DNA of 64,000 nt from Nocardia asteroides (GCF_900637185.1 NZ_LR134352.1:3400001-3464000), one strand, 5' to 3'; positions 7,376 through 16,141 are shown, numbered from the stretch's first letter. Program-made: numbers and translations. The notes: generated from the letters alone by a model not told the origin.

Positions 7376-9157
7376 TCAGCGCAGGAATTCCTGTGCCTTG
7401 GCGCGGACACCCTGGCGGACCAGGTGCCAGGCCTCCGGGTCGCCGTGCAGCAGCGCCTGGGCGGTGTGGCCGAGCTGATCACGGGTGACGTGGGGGGGAA
7501 TGGGCGGAATACCGGGGTCGCAGTGCACATCGAGCAGGACCGGCCCGTCCGCGCGCAGGGCCGCGTCCCAGGCCGGGCCGAGCCGGGCGGGGTCGAGCAC
7601 GGTCTCGCCGCCGAGGCCGGCCTCGCGCGCGACCGCGGCGTAGGAGATATCCGGAAGATCTTGCGAGGCAGGAACTTTCGGTGATCCGGACATAGCCCGC
7701 AGTTCCCAGGTGACCTGGTTGAGGTCGTTGTTGTGGAACACGCACACCACCAGCCGCCGGTCGGCCCAGCGGGCCGCGTACCGGCGGATGGTGAGCAGTT
7801 CGGCGAGCCCGTTCATCTGCATGGCGCCGTCGCCGACCAGCGCCACCACCGGCCGGTCCGGGTGCGCGAACTTCGCGCCGATCGCGTACGGCACCGCCGA
7901 CCCCATCGAGGCCAGCGTGCCCGACAGCGAGGCCCGCATGCCGTGACGCAGCCGCAGACAGCGCGCGTACCAGGTGGTGGAGGAGCCCGAATCGGCGGTC
8001 ACGATCGCGTTGTCGGGCAGTCGATCGGACAGTTCCCACACCACCCGCAGCGGGTTGACCGGGTCGGCGTCGAGCATCGCCTGCCGGCCCAGCGTGTCCC
8101 ACCAGGCCGCGACGTTCGTCTCGATCTGGTCGCGCCAGCTGGGATCACGCCGGTCCGAGACGAGGGTGGTGAGCGCGGCCACCGTGGTCGCCGCGTCGCC
8201 GATCAGGTTGACCTCGGTGGGGTAGCGCATGCCGATCCGGGATCCGTCGACGTCGATCTGGATCGCCCTGGCCCGGCCCGGTTCCGGCAGGAACTGCGCG
8301 TACGGGAAGTTCGAGCCGACGATCAGCAGCACGTCGCAGTCGCGCATCAGCTCGTAGCTCGGCCGGGTCCCGAGCAGCCCGATCGAGCCGGTCACGAACG
8401 GCAGATCGTCGGGCAGCACGTCCTTGCCGAGCAGTGCTTTGGCCACGCCCGCGCCGAGCCGGTCGGCCAGCGCGACGATCTCGGCGGCGGCACCGCGCGC
8501 GCCCTGCCCGATCAGGATGGCTGGCCGGTAGGTGGCGTCGAGGATCGCCGCGGCCCGCGCGATCTCCTCGTCGGGCGGGAGCAGCGAGGAGGTGCTGTCG
8601 GTGCCGGGCGGACTCGGCACCGCCTGGCCCGGCACCGCGGCGGGCGGATGGGACTGTTCGTGTTGCAGGTCCGCGGGCACGATGACCACGGTCGGCGCCC
8701 GCCGCGCCAGCGCCGTGCGGATCGCGCGATCCACGGCGGCGGGCAGCTGTTCGGCGACGTCGACCTCCACCAGGAAGGCGGAGGCGACGTCTTTGAACAG
8801 GCTCTGCAGGTCCACCTCCTGCTGATAGTCCAGCCCGCGCGCAGACCGGGCCGTCTGCCCGACCAGGGCCAGCACCGGCACATGATCGAGTTTCGCGTCG
8901 TACAGACCGTTGAGCAGGTGGATAGCGCCCGGTCCCGACGTGGCGGCGCACACCCCGATCCGGTCGCTGAACTTCGCGTAGCCGGTGGCGGCGAACGCGG
9001 CCATCTCCTCGTGCCTGGTCTGGACGAAGACCGGCGCGTCCGCCCGGCCGAACGCCGCGATCAGGCCGCCGATCCCGTCGCCGGGATAACCGAAGACCTG
9101 GTCCACGCCCCAATCCCGCAGGCGCGCCAGGATCTGGTCGCCGATCTCGGTACTCAT
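7376..9157 (-). CDS. Pyruvate oxidase-like TPP-dependent enzyme
   Basis: A 593-residue ThDP enzyme with the three usual domains. The N-terminal Pyr domain has FGYPGDGIGGLI and the catalytic glutamate in QTRHEEMAAFAATGYAK (near residue 54); the middle domain contains LIGQGARGAAAEIVALADRLGA; the C-terminal PP domain has the ThDP-Mg motif VGDGAMQMNGLAELLTI...NND. This pattern fits PoxB/pyruvate oxidase-like enzymes better than acetolactate synthase, because the small-subunit partner is absent. It probably decarboxylates pyruvate or a related 2-oxo acid, passing electrons to quinone or making acetate. ATG 9157 has the ribosome site TTGGGAGG. It heads a four-gene operon. Confidence 0.8.
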   Translation of the reverse strand: MSTEIGDQILARLRDWGVDQVFGYPGDGIGGLIAAFGRADAPVFVQTRHEEMAAFAATGYAKFSDRIGVCAATSGPGAIHLLNGLYDAKLDHVPVLALVGQTARSARGLDYQQEVDLQSLFKDVASAFLVEVDVAEQLPAAVDRAIRTALARRAPTVVIVPADLQHEQSHPPAAVPGQAVPSPPGTDSTSSLLPPDEEIARAAAILDATYRPAILIGQGARGAAAEIVALADRLGAGVAKALLGKDVLPDDLPFVTGSIGLLGTRPSYELMRDCDVLLIVGSNFPYAQFLPEPGRARAIQIDVDGSRIGMRYPTEVNLIGDAATTVAALTTLVSDRRDPSWRDQIETNVAAWWDTLGRQAMLDADPVNPLRVVWELSDRLPDNAIVTADSGSSTTWYARCLRLRHGMRASLSGTLASMGSAVPYAIGAKFAHPDRPVVALVGDGAMQMNGLAELLTIRRYAARWADRRLVVCVFHNNDLNQVTWELRAMSGSPKVPASQDLPDISYAAVAREAGLGGETVLDPARLGPAWDAALRADGPVLLDVHCDPGIPPIPPHVTRDQLGHTAQALLHGDPEAWHLVRQGVRAKAQEFLR

Positions 9158-9352
9158 CGGTGGGCCTCCCAATCTTCGGGTCCGCGGTGCGAGCCGGGCG
9201 CGCCTGCCGCGACGACGCCGTTGGCGTCGCGGCCGTGCGCCTCGGCTCGCGCCCGCGGTGTGCCGGTGTCGACGCCGGCTTCCGAAACGAGTGGAAACAT
9301 CGGCGCCGTATGCATCCGGTCGGCCGATCCCCACATCCCCGTGATGCCCGCC

Positions 9353-9380
9353 CCCGCGGCCCCGAAACGGGGGCCGCGGG
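9353..9380 (-). terminator. Hairpin terminator after katE
   Basis: A perfect 11-bp stem (CCCGCGGCCCC, 9353-9363, pairing with 9370-9380) with loop GAAACG, 12 bases after the katE stop. It separates katE from the TPP-enzyme operon; the remaining 9158-9352 shows no gene, and I could not pick out a convincing promoter in it. Confidence 0.7.
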
Positions 9381-9392
9381 ACTTTCCCGGGT

Positions 9393-11549
9393 TCAGGACG
9401 CCGCCTCGATCCGCTCCCAGGCACGGTGCTGTGCCAGATCGGTGAGCACGCCCGTGGTGGCCGCGTCCGCATCGGCCACCGTCACACCGGGGGCCTCCGC
9501 GTCGACGCCGGTGCGCTGCAGGACCGACGCCGCGGTGCCGACCGCCGCGATCGCCTTGCCGTGCCGCCACATCTCCTCGACCAGCAGATCGACCCGGGGG
9601 TCGATCGGGCCGCCCAGCAGGATCAGGCCGTCGAATTCGACCGAGCGCATGGTGGCGAAGGTGCGGTCCACCATCAGGTCCGCGTCGTCCTCGACGACAC
9701 CGCCGCGCGCGGCGACCAGCAGCGGCCGCACCCGGGCCTCGGTGAGCGCCGCGATCACCTCGCCGACCGCCGCGGCGGTGGCGGTGTCGTCGATCAGCAC
9801 GGCCACGGTCCGGCCGTCGACGGGGAAGGTTCCCTGCCGCTGCGACAGCGCGGGACTCGGCGCGAGATCGACCCGGTCGGCGTTCGGCGCGGGCGCGGTG
9901 AGCCCGAGCTGTTCGGCGACGTAGTCGGCCAGCGGCTCGTCGACATTGGCCAGCATCTGCAGGCCGCGTTCCCGGATCGTGGTGTCGGTGCACTTGCCGA
10001 GTTCGAAGGCGAACGCGTCGGCCAGATGCTGCCGCTCACCGGGGGTGAGGCTGCGGTAGAACATGCGCGGCTGCGAGTAGTGATCGGCGAAGGACACCGC
10101 CTCGGGGCTGTTCGCCGAGGTCCGCAGCTTGGCGGTGGGCGGCGGGATCGGCGTCGGCGACTCGACATAGGCCTCGCCGGCCATGCTCGCCGCGAAGGGA
10201 CAGCCGCCCGCGGTCGAATTCGGTTTGTAGGGACCGATTCCCGGATGCACGGCGGTCTGGTGCATGCCGTCGCGGAACATGTCGTTCACCGCGGTGTGCG
10301 GTGTATTGATCGGCAGCTGGGCGAAATTGGGGCCGCCGAGCCTGCTGATCTGGGTGTCGAGGTAGGAGAACAACCGGCCCTGCAACAGCGGATCGTCGGT
10401 GACCTCGATGCCGGGCACCAGGTGACTCGGGCAGAACGCGACCTGTTCGGTCTCGGCGAAGAAGTTCACCGGATTCGCGGTGAGCCGCAGCGTGCCGATC
10501 ACCTGGACCGGCGCGATCTCCTCGGGCACGATCTTGGTCGGATCCAGCAGATCGATGCCCTCGAACAGATGCTCGGGGGTGTCCGGGAAGACCTGGATGC
10601 CCAGATCCCATTCCGGCGCGATGCCCGCCTCGATCGTGTCGGCCAGGTCCCGGCGATGGAAGTCGGGGTCGAAGCCCGCGGTGAGCTGGGTTTCCTCCCA
10701 CAGCATCGAATGCACGCCGAGCCGGGGCTTCCAGTGGAACTTCACCAGCGAGGTGGTCCCGTCGGCGGCGACCAGGCGGAAGGTGTGGATGCCGAAGCCC
10801 TCCATCATCCGCAGCGAGCGCGGCAACGCCCGGTCCGACATGCTCCAGAAGGTGTGCGCGGTCGCCTCGGTGTGCAGGGTGACGAAGTCCCAGAACGTGT
10901 CGTGGGCCGACTGCGCCTGCGGAATCTCCCTGTCCTGCTGCGGTTTTCCGGCGTGGATGATGTCGGGGAACTTCACCGCCTCCTGGATGAAGAAGACCGG
11001 GATGTTGTTGCCCACCAGGTCGTAGACGCCCTCGTCGGTGTAGAACTTCACCGCGAAGCCGCGGGTGTCGCGGACGGTGTCGGCCGAACCGCGCGAGCCG
11101 AGCACGGTGGAGAAGCGCACGAACACCGGCGTCCTGGCGTCGGCGGCGAGGAACCGGGCCCGGGTCAGCGAGGCGGCGGCGCCGGTGGCGACGAAGACGC
11201 CGTGCGCGCCCGCGCCGCGCGCGTGCACGACCCGCTCCGGAATGCGCTCGTGGTCGAAGTGGGTGATCTTCTCGCGCAGGTGGATGTCCTGCAGCAGCAC
11301 CGGCCCGCGCGGGCCCGCCTTCAGCGCGTGGTCGGTGTCGGCGACACCGAGTCCCTGCGCGGTGGTCAGGGCGCCGCCCTGCTGGGCGCGCAGACTCGCG
11401 TCACCGGGGATCGGCGCTCCGGTCGGCCCGCGCAGCGCCGGCCCCTCCTGATCGGGGCCGGGACCCGCCTGTTCGCAGGGCCGGTCCGGGTTCTCGTCGG
11501 GCGGTTCGGACGGGCGGGTGAATTCCGCGGGCACCTCGTTGTCGGTCAT
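9393..11549 (-). CDS. katE: Large-subunit (HPII-type) catalase
   Basis: A 718-residue monofunctional heme catalase. The core holds the distal histidine in RVVHARGAGAHG (near residue 86), the distal asparagine in LVGNNIPVFF, FSTVLGSRGSADT, and the proximal heme-ligand tyrosine in GRLFSYLDTQ. Residues about 560-718 add the DJ-1/PfpI-like C-terminal domain that marks large-subunit catalases (VAVLIDDTATAAAVGEVI, LILLGGPIDPRVD). It destroys hydrogen peroxide in the cytoplasm. ATG 11549 follows GAAGGGA. The SDR gene ends 22 bases upstream, so both are expected from the SigF-type promoter at 12453-12477. Confidence 0.93.
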   Translation of the reverse strand: MTDNEVPAEFTRPSEPPDENPDRPCEQAGPGPDQEGPALRGPTGAPIPGDASLRAQQGGALTTAQGLGVADTDHALKAGPRGPVLLQDIHLREKITHFDHERIPERVVHARGAGAHGVFVATGAAASLTRARFLAADARTPVFVRFSTVLGSRGSADTVRDTRGFAVKFYTDEGVYDLVGNNIPVFFIQEAVKFPDIIHAGKPQQDREIPQAQSAHDTFWDFVTLHTEATAHTFWSMSDRALPRSLRMMEGFGIHTFRLVAADGTTSLVKFHWKPRLGVHSMLWEETQLTAGFDPDFHRRDLADTIEAGIAPEWDLGIQVFPDTPEHLFEGIDLLDPTKIVPEEIAPVQVIGTLRLTANPVNFFAETEQVAFCPSHLVPGIEVTDDPLLQGRLFSYLDTQISRLGGPNFAQLPINTPHTAVNDMFRDGMHQTAVHPGIGPYKPNSTAGGCPFAASMAGEAYVESPTPIPPPTAKLRTSANSPEAVSFADHYSQPRMFYRSLTPGERQHLADAFAFELGKCTDTTIRERGLQMLANVDEPLADYVAEQLGLTAPAPNADRVDLAPSPALSQRQGTFPVDGRTVAVLIDDTATAAAVGEVIAALTEARVRPLLVAARGGVVEDDADLMVDRTFATMRSVEFDGLILLGGPIDPRVDLLVEEMWRHGKAIAAVGTAASVLQRTGVDAEAPGVTVADADAATTGVLTDLAQHRAWERIEAAS

Positions 11550-11571
11550 GGGTCGTATCCCTTCGAGAGGC

Positions 11572-12411
11572 TCAGAGGATGGGTTTGCCGCCGGTGACCG
11601 CCAGCCGGGCACCGGAGATGTAGCTGCCGTCGTCGGCCGCGAGCAGCACGTAGGCGGCCGCGAGTTCGGCGGGCTGACCGGCCCGGCCCAGCGGCACGTT
11701 GTCACCGAAATCGGCCACCTTCTCCGGTGGCATGGTGGACGGGATCAGCGGTGTCCAGATCGGGCCGGGCGCGACGCTGTTCACCCGGATGCCCTTCTCA
11801 CCCAGCAGCTGGGCCAGGCTGGCCGACAGATTCGCGATGGCGGCCTTGGTCGCCGCGTACGGCGCCAGCGTCGGATTGGGCATATCGGAATTCACCGACG
11901 AACTGCCGATGATCGAGGACCCGGGTCGCATATGCGGCAGCGCCGCCTTGACGAGCCGGAAATAGGCACCGACATTCACCGCGAAGGTGTAATCGAATTC
12001 CTCGTCGCTGATCTCGTCCAGGTCGGTGTGCGTCATCTGATAAGCGGCATTGCTCACCAGCACGTCGATGGTGCCGAATTCCTCGACCGCCCGCGCCACC
12101 AGCGCCCGGCAGTGCGCCGGGTCGGACAGATCGCCGGGTGCCAGGACCGCCCGGCGCCCGGCCTCGGTCACCCAGCGGGCCACCTCCTGAGCGTCCTCGT
12201 CCTCGTCGAGATAGGAGATCAGCACGTCGGCGCCCTCGCGGGCGAACGCGATCGCCACCGCGCGGCCGATCCCGCTGTCGGCGCCGGTGACGATCGCCGC
12301 CTTACCGGTCAATTTCCCCGAGCCGCGGTAGCTGTGTTCCCCGCAATCGGGGACCGGTGACATCTGTGCCTGGATACCCGGCACTTTCTGCTGTTGTTCG
12401 GGAAATCCCAT
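11572..12411 (-). CDS. SDR family oxidoreductase (stress-type, YhxC/YghA-like)
   Basis: A 279-residue short-chain dehydrogenase with an N-terminal extension (PEQQQKVPGIQAQMSPVPDC) typical of the general-stress SDRs of the YhxC/YghA group. NAD(P) motif TGADSGIGRAVA lies near residue 42, NAA at about 124, the catalytic Ser in GSSSVNSD, and YxxxK as YAATKAA near 193. The substrate is unknown. ATG 12411 follows CGGAGGG. It precedes katE by 22 bases; grouping with catalase and the SigF-type promoter upstream indicate a role in oxidative or osmotic stress. Confidence 0.88.
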   Translation of the reverse strand: MGFPEQQQKVPGIQAQMSPVPDCGEHSYRGSGKLTGKAAIVTGADSGIGRAVAIAFAREGADVLISYLDEDEDAQEVARWVTEAGRRAVLAPGDLSDPAHCRALVARAVEEFGTIDVLVSNAAYQMTHTDLDEISDEEFDYTFAVNVGAYFRLVKAALPHMRPGSSIIGSSSVNSDMPNPTLAPYAATKAAIANLSASLAQLLGEKGIRVNSVAPGPIWTPLIPSTMPPEKVADFGDNVPLGRAGQPAELAAAYVLLAADDGSYISGARLAVTGGKPIL

Positions 12412-12452
12412 GAGCGAATCCCTCCGTATCGACGACTGCCGTCCCGGTGCGA

Positions 12453-12477
12453 CTACCGCGTTATCCGTTCGGCAAAC
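12453..12477 (-). promoter_or_regulatory. SigF-type promoter for the SDR-katE operon
   Basis: Minus strand: GTTT (12477-12474), 15 bases, CGGTAG (12458-12453), 42 bases before ATG 12411. One mismatch from GGGTAG in the -10 box. It lies back to back with the plus-strand site at 12481-12505. Confidence 0.5.
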
Positions 12478-12480
12478 ACC

Positions 12481-12505
12481 GATTGGCCACGAGCGGCCGG
12501 GGTAC
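12481..12505 (+). promoter_or_regulatory. SigF-type promoter for the 38-residue membrane protein
   Basis: Plus strand: GATT (12481-12484), 15 bases, GGGTAC (12500-12505). The expected transcription start is only a few bases before ATG 12515, so the message would be almost leaderless, in keeping with the lack of a ribosome site there. Confidence 0.5.
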
Positions 12506-12514
12506 GCGCCGGAT

Positions 12515-12631
12515 ATGGAACTCCTTGCGATCGTCGCTCTGGTCTGTGTCGTCGCGGTGGTGCTGCTGTTCCGCAGGCGCGGCAAGCAACCACCGGATCA
12601 ACCGGAGTCGACCGGCAACGACCCGAAGTGA
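12515..12631 (+). CDS. Small single-pass membrane protein (38 residues)
   Basis: ATG 12515 opens a 38-codon ORF: a hydrophobic segment (residues 2-18, ELLAIVALVCVVAVVLL), then FRRRGK and a polar tail (PPDQPESTGNDPK). The positive-inside rule puts the C-terminus in the cytoplasm. The frame is open upstream to 12410, but that part overlaps the divergent SDR start and has no membrane character. A SigF-type promoter ends 9 bases before the ATG. It lies just before the anti-sigma gene, so it could form part of that unit. No family recognised. Confidence 0.5.
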   Translation: MELLAIVALVCVVAVVLLFRRRGKQPPDQPESTGNDPK

Positions 12632-12684
12632 GCCGGCGGCCGAGTACCCTTCGGCCATTCGGTGCAGGTGCATGAGGAGGCGGC

Positions 12685-13110
12685 GTGCAGGACGAGCAAC
12701 GCGAAATCGTGCCGCGATCACGGACCGTCGGATTTCAGATCCCGGCGGAACTGGACCAGTTGACCATGGCGCACGCGCTCGCCGAAACCGTCCTGCTCGT
12801 CGAGGGATTCGCGCTCGACGAGGTCACCGATCTGCTGCTGGCGCTGGACGAGGTGGTGACCGCCCTGGTGCTGATCGCGACCCCGGATTCGCTGATCGAC
12901 TGCGCCTTCACCGGCCGGGACGGCGCGCTCGGCGCCCGCGTCAGCACGCTGGCCGCCACGCCGGACGCCATCGACGAGGACGCCTTCGGCTGGCATGTCG
13001 TGGCCACCCTGACCGACGCGCTGAGCACCCGCTACGGCGACTTCGACCCCTTCCGCGGCGGCTACCCGACGACCGTCGAATTCGGCTGGATCCGGCGCGC
13101 CGCTTCCTGA
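12685..13110 (+). CDS. Anti-sigma factor (RsbW/UsfX-like, GHKL fold)
   Basis: A 141-residue protein with the layout of RsbW-like anti-sigma factors: N-terminal helix with DQLTMAHALAETVL, then the ATP-binding N-box region LALDEVVTALVLIA, a short strand pair, and FGWHVVATLTDALSTRYG at the end. The usual N-box asparagine seems replaced (DEVVTA), so kinase activity is uncertain. GTG 12685 follows GAGGAGG. The sigma gene starts 84 bases downstream, the same order as usfX-sigF in mycobacteria; holding that sigma factor inactive is the expected role. No anti-anti-sigma (STAS) gene is in the window. Confidence 0.75.
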   Translation: MQDEQREIVPRSRTVGFQIPAELDQLTMAHALAETVLLVEGFALDEVTDLLLALDEVVTALVLIATPDSLIDCAFTGRDGALGARVSTLAATPDAIDEDAFGWHVVATLTDALSTRYGDFDPFRGGYPTTVEFGWIRRAAS

Positions 13111-13194
13111 GAATCCGCGAAGCCCACACATAGCCGAGTCGGCGCTGGGTACCCGAAGGACATCCGACAACGCCCGGAAGCGAGGCACGTGGCG

Positions 13195-14028
13195 ATGACA
13201 GGGGAAACAGCAACAGCAGATCATTCGACCGCACGGCGGTCCCAATCCCGCGGTGACAGCTACGACAACATCGAACCGTGGTTCGAGAAGTTGCGGGCAC
13301 TCCCGCCGGACGATCCACATCACGAGACCATCCGGGCCGAGGTGATCGGGCTGTGCCTACCGCTGGCCGATCACATCGCCCGCAAGTTCACCGGTCGCGG
13401 CGAGCAGTTCGACGATCTGGAGCAGACGGCCCGGGTCGGGCTCGTCCTGGCCGTCGACCGATACGACGTGACCCGGGGCTATTCGTTCCTGTCCTTCGCG
13501 ATCCCCACCATCATGGGCGAGGTGCGCAGGCATTTCCGCGACCACACCTGGGCCGTGCACGTCCCGCGCCGGCTCAAGGAACTCCAGTTGCGGATCGGAC
13601 CGGCCACCGAGGAACTGTCGCAGCGGCTGGGCCGCCTGCCCAACGCGCAGGAACTGGCGACCGAACTGGACGTGGACCTGCTCGAGGTCACCCGCACGCT
13701 GGTGGCGAGCAACGGGTATCAGACCAACTCGATCGACGGGATCACCGAGGACGATCGTGACAACGCCAGCCAGCCGATCACCGACACGCTCGGGGCCGAC
13801 GAGCCGTGCTACGAGCTCACCGAGGACGCCGACGCGGTGCGGCCGCTGATCGCCGCGCTGCCGAGCACGGACCGGCGGGTTCTGATCATGCGGTTCTACG
13901 AGAACATGACGCAGAGCCAGATCGCCCGGCGGCTCGGGGTCTCCCAGATGCAGATCTCCCGGATCCTGGCGCGCACCCTGAGCTCCCTGCGCGAACAGGC
14001 ACTGGGCGAGGAGCCGGCAGTGCAGTGA
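13195..14028 (+). CDS. sigF: Stress sigma factor, SigF/SigB family
   Basis: A 277-residue group 3 sigma factor. Region 2 carries RGEQFDDLEQTARVGLVLAVDRYD and GYSFLSFAIPTIMGEVRRHFRD; region 3 is PRRLKELQLRIGPATEELSQRLGR; region 4 ends in MTQSQIARRLGVSQMQISRIL, the -35-binding helix-turn-helix. This matches the SigB/SigF/SigG subfamily. GTG 13189 or ATG 13195 can start it; the ribosome site GAAGCGAGG lies before both. It is predicted to read the G(T/A)TT-N15-GGGTAn promoters found across the window. Its own upstream region has GGGTAC at 13147-13152 but no matching -35, so autoregulation is unproven. Confidence 0.9.
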   Translation: MTGETATADHSTARRSQSRGDSYDNIEPWFEKLRALPPDDPHHETIRAEVIGLCLPLADHIARKFTGRGEQFDDLEQTARVGLVLAVDRYDVTRGYSFLSFAIPTIMGEVRRHFRDHTWAVHVPRRLKELQLRIGPATEELSQRLGRLPNAQELATELDVDLLEVTRTLVASNGYQTNSIDGITEDDRDNASQPITDTLGADEPCYELTEDADAVRPLIAALPSTDRRVLIMRFYENMTQSQIARRLGVSQMQISRILARTLSSLREQALGEEPAVQ

Positions 14029-14056
14029 CGGCGAGGGTGAGCCCGCTGTTCGGCCG

Positions 14057-15091
14057 CTATCCCTCGATCGAGGAGGCGACCAGGTCCCCGGACCGACCCA
14101 GCGGCCGCAGCAGCGAGGAGCGCCCGGTGTCCCAGCAGCTCAGCACCTGGTCGGAGAACCGTTGCTCGAGCAGATTCGTCGCCTGGATCCCGAAAACGAT
14201 GTCGGCCGCCGCCTCGGGTTCGGCCGCGAGCACCTCGGCGAGCACGTCCCGGCGCATGACCTGCTCGTGCACCGCGTCGGCCTCGACGTGCTCGCGGTAG
14301 AAGCCGGCACACGCGGGATGCGGCAGCAGGGTGGCGGTGATGTCGGCGAGGCGGCGCGAGGCCGGCGACGAGGTGATCTCCACCGAGGCGAAATGCCCCA
14401 CCGAGGCCGCGCGCAGACCGCGGTGCAGCCCGAACAGCGACATCATGTCCACCAGCGCCAGCATCGGCGCGGGCACGTGGTCGAGATAGTGCAGATAGCC
14501 CGGATCCAGTCCGGCGCCTGCCAGCAGGTCCGCGTACAGCTGCGCGTGGACCCGGTCGCCGCGACCGCCGCCGAACTCGTCGAACTCCACGGCCACCAGC
14601 GCCGCCTTCGCCGTCCCGCGCAGGCGGGGGATCACCCACGCGTAGGGGTCGGCCTCGATGTGGTGATAGATCGAGCGGTGGACGAAGTACTCGCGCAGGT
14701 GGTCCGCGCTGCCGCGGTCGGCGAGGAAACCGGCGATGCCCGCGGAGTCGTCGCCGGGTTCGAGCAGCTGGTCGAGTTCGGCGGTGACATCGTCGCCCCC
14801 GGGCACGTCGGCGCGCAGGGCCGCCAGCAGATCCCGCTCCAGGCCCGCGCGCAGCCGCAGCAGGTCCGGATCCCACTCCCAGTCCTCGTCGACCCCGGCG
14901 AAGCCCTGATAGTGCAGCTCGTAGCAGGTGTGCAGGGCCAGGAGCAGGTCTTCGCCGTAGGGGTCGAGGCCGGTGCCGGCCGGCACGGCCGCCCCGGGCG
15001 TGCCGGCCAGCACGTCGACGATCGCGGCCGACAGGTCGCCGCGGGGGACCGGCAGCGCGCGGCGTGGCGCGACGACGGCGGCGTGGCTCAT
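14057..15091 (-). CDS. Iron-containing redox enzyme family (heme-oxygenase-like fold)
   Basis: A 344-residue helical protein of the heme-oxygenase-like di-iron group. Supporting segments are LALHTCYELHYQGFAGVD (near 50-68), REYFVHRSIYHHIEADPYAW, ALVAVEFDEFGGGRGDRVHAQLY and FYREHVEADAVHEQVM, which supply the His/Glu metal ligands expected of this fold. Some relatives oxidise fatty or amino acids; the reaction here is unknown. ATG 15091 overlaps the stop of the CDGSH gene as ATGA, so translation is coupled. It is the last gene of a three-gene operon with the CDGSH protein and a methyltransferase. Confidence 0.75.
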   Translation of the reverse strand: MSHAAVVAPRRALPVPRGDLSAAIVDVLAGTPGAAVPAGTGLDPYGEDLLLALHTCYELHYQGFAGVDEDWEWDPDLLRLRAGLERDLLAALRADVPGGDDVTAELDQLLEPGDDSAGIAGFLADRGSADHLREYFVHRSIYHHIEADPYAWVIPRLRGTAKAALVAVEFDEFGGGRGDRVHAQLYADLLAGAGLDPGYLHYLDHVPAPMLALVDMMSLFGLHRGLRAASVGHFASVEITSSPASRRLADITATLLPHPACAGFYREHVEADAVHEQVMRRDVLAEVLAAEPEAAADIVFGIQATNLLEQRFSDQVLSCWDTGRSSLLRPLGRSGDLVASSIEG

Positions 15092-15327
15092 GACGTCTCC
15101 TCTCGACGGCGGTGCCTGCGCCGGTGGCTGGTGTCGCAGAGGGGGTAGATCGACGAGCGGCGGCACAGGCACAGCGCCACCCGGAACCGGTCGCAGTGCA
15201 GCACGGTCCCGTCGGCGGTCACCAGGTCGACGGGACCGTCGATGAGGGCCGGACCGCCGTCCACCAGCACGACCCGGCGCGGATCAGCGCCGGTCGCCGA
15301 CGACGGGGGACACTGTTCGGTCGACAC
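15088..15327 (-). CDS. CDGSH iron-sulfur domain protein
   Basis: A 79-residue protein whose residues 53-68 read CLCRRSSIYPLCDTSH, the CDGSH pattern C-x-C-x2-(S/T)-x3-P-x-C-D-x-(S/T)-H that binds a 2Fe-2S cluster through three Cys and one His. The N-terminal half is a small beta fold (VVLVDGGPALIDGPVDLV). It probably acts as electron carrier for the coupled heme-oxygenase-like enzyme. GTG 15327 lies inside the end of the methyltransferase gene (44-base overlap), and its stop overlaps the next start, indicating co-translation. Confidence 0.85.
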   Translation of the reverse strand: MSTEQCPPSSATGADPRRVVLVDGGPALIDGPVDLVTADGTVLHCDRFRVALCLCRRSSIYPLCDTSHRRRHRRREETS

Positions 15328-15958
15328 GGATCACCACCAATTCCTCGTCACGTTGCCCGGGCGCGAGATAGCCCTGCCCGGTGAGCCATCCGGCGCGGGC
15401 GCGGAGCACGGGCCCGAACGGCACCGTGCCCGTGGCGACCACCTGGGCGTCGACCCCGCGCTCGCGCAGCTGGGTCAGGCTCCGGTCGGGGTCGCTGATC
15501 GCGGAGTGCACGATCAGGCCCACCCCGCGCTCGGTGAGCAGATCGGGCAGGGTCGCGCAGAGCCGGTCGAGCACGCTGCGCCCGTCCGGTCCGGCGTCCC
15601 AGGCCAGCGCCGCGCCGCGCGGCCGGGACGCGGCCGCGGGCACATAGGGCGGGTTGGCCAGCACCAGGTCGAAACGCGGCAGGTGCAGCGCGGCGGAGAA
15701 GTCGCCGTGCAGCAGATCCACCGCGATGCCGCGCAGCCGGCAGTTCAGCCACGTCGACAGCAAGGCCCGCCGGGACAGGTCGATCGCGGTGAGACTGTGC
15801 GCGCCGGCCGCGGCCGCGGCGACGGTCAGCGCCCCGGTGCCTGCGCACGCGTCCAGGACACGCGCACCGTGCGCCGGTGCCAGTTCACGGAGGGCGCGAC
15901 ACAGCATCCAGGTGTCGGCCTGGGGTCGATACACCCCGGGTGCGCGGATCACGCGCAT
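15284..15958 (-). CDS. HemK-like class I SAM-dependent methyltransferase
   Basis: A 224-residue methyltransferase. VLDACAGTGALTVAAAAAGA (residues 34-53) is motif I, which binds SAM; LVLANPPYVPA near 99 holds the NPPY motif of enzymes that methylate planar nitrogens such as glutamine or adenine. The short N-terminus (APGVYRPQADTW) resembles the HemK2/Mtq2 type, which modifies release factors; the actual target is not shown. ATG 15958 fits this family start; the frame continues upstream to 16060 with Arg-rich sequence that does not. It heads the operon with CDGSH and the heme-oxygenase-like gene. Confidence 0.78.
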   Translation of the reverse strand: MRVIRAPGVYRPQADTWMLCRALRELAPAHGARVLDACAGTGALTVAAAAAGAHSLTAIDLSRRALLSTWLNCRLRGIAVDLLHGDFSAALHLPRFDLVLANPPYVPAAASRPRGAALAWDAGPDGRSVLDRLCATLPDLLTERGVGLIVHSAISDPDRSLTQLRERGVDAQVVATGTVPFGPVLRARAGWLTGQGYLAPGQRDEELVVIRVDRTVSPVVGDRR

Positions 15959-15996
15959 CGCGGGCCCCGGTGGTCGAGCAGTCGATTTCGCATCGC

Positions 15997-16113
15997 GAAT
16001 ACTCCTTGCGCTCCGCCGATATGGTCTTGTCCGGCGTATGCCCGTACCGCGGCGGCGCAATCAATTCGGCGTAGGGTGAGTCTGGTGCGGAATCCGGGGA
16101 ATACTCCCTGCGC
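15997..16113. repeat. Pair of direct repeats GAATACTCCyTGCGC
   Basis: Two 15-base copies differing at one position (15997-16011 and 16099-16113), 102 bases apart, in the divergent region between the methyltransferase and the glutamate-cysteine-ligase-like gene. They flank the SigF-type promoter at 16038-16062. Possible activator sites; no protein is assigned. Confidence 0.4.
16038..16062 (-). promoter_or_regulatory. SigF-like promoter for the methyltransferase-CDGSH operon
   Basis: Minus strand: GATT (16062-16059), 15 bases, GGGCAT (16043-16038), 80 bases before ATG 15958. The -10 has C for T at its fourth base, so it is weaker than the GGGTA sites, but the 15-base spacer is kept. Confidence 0.4.
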
Positions 16114-16141
16114 GGTGACGGCTCGGTAAGGAGGCGGGGCT

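Noticed and set aside
9426..11597. Long open frame on the plus strand opposite katE
   Set aside because: It mirrors the high-GC codon bias of katE; its product is low-complexity and has no fold. Similar antisense frames elsewhere were left out for the same reason.
13147..13152. GGGTAC upstream of sigF as an autoregulatory SigF promoter
   Set aside because: The bases at -35 with 14-16 base spacing (ACAT region) do not resemble G(T/A)TT, so I do not call it.
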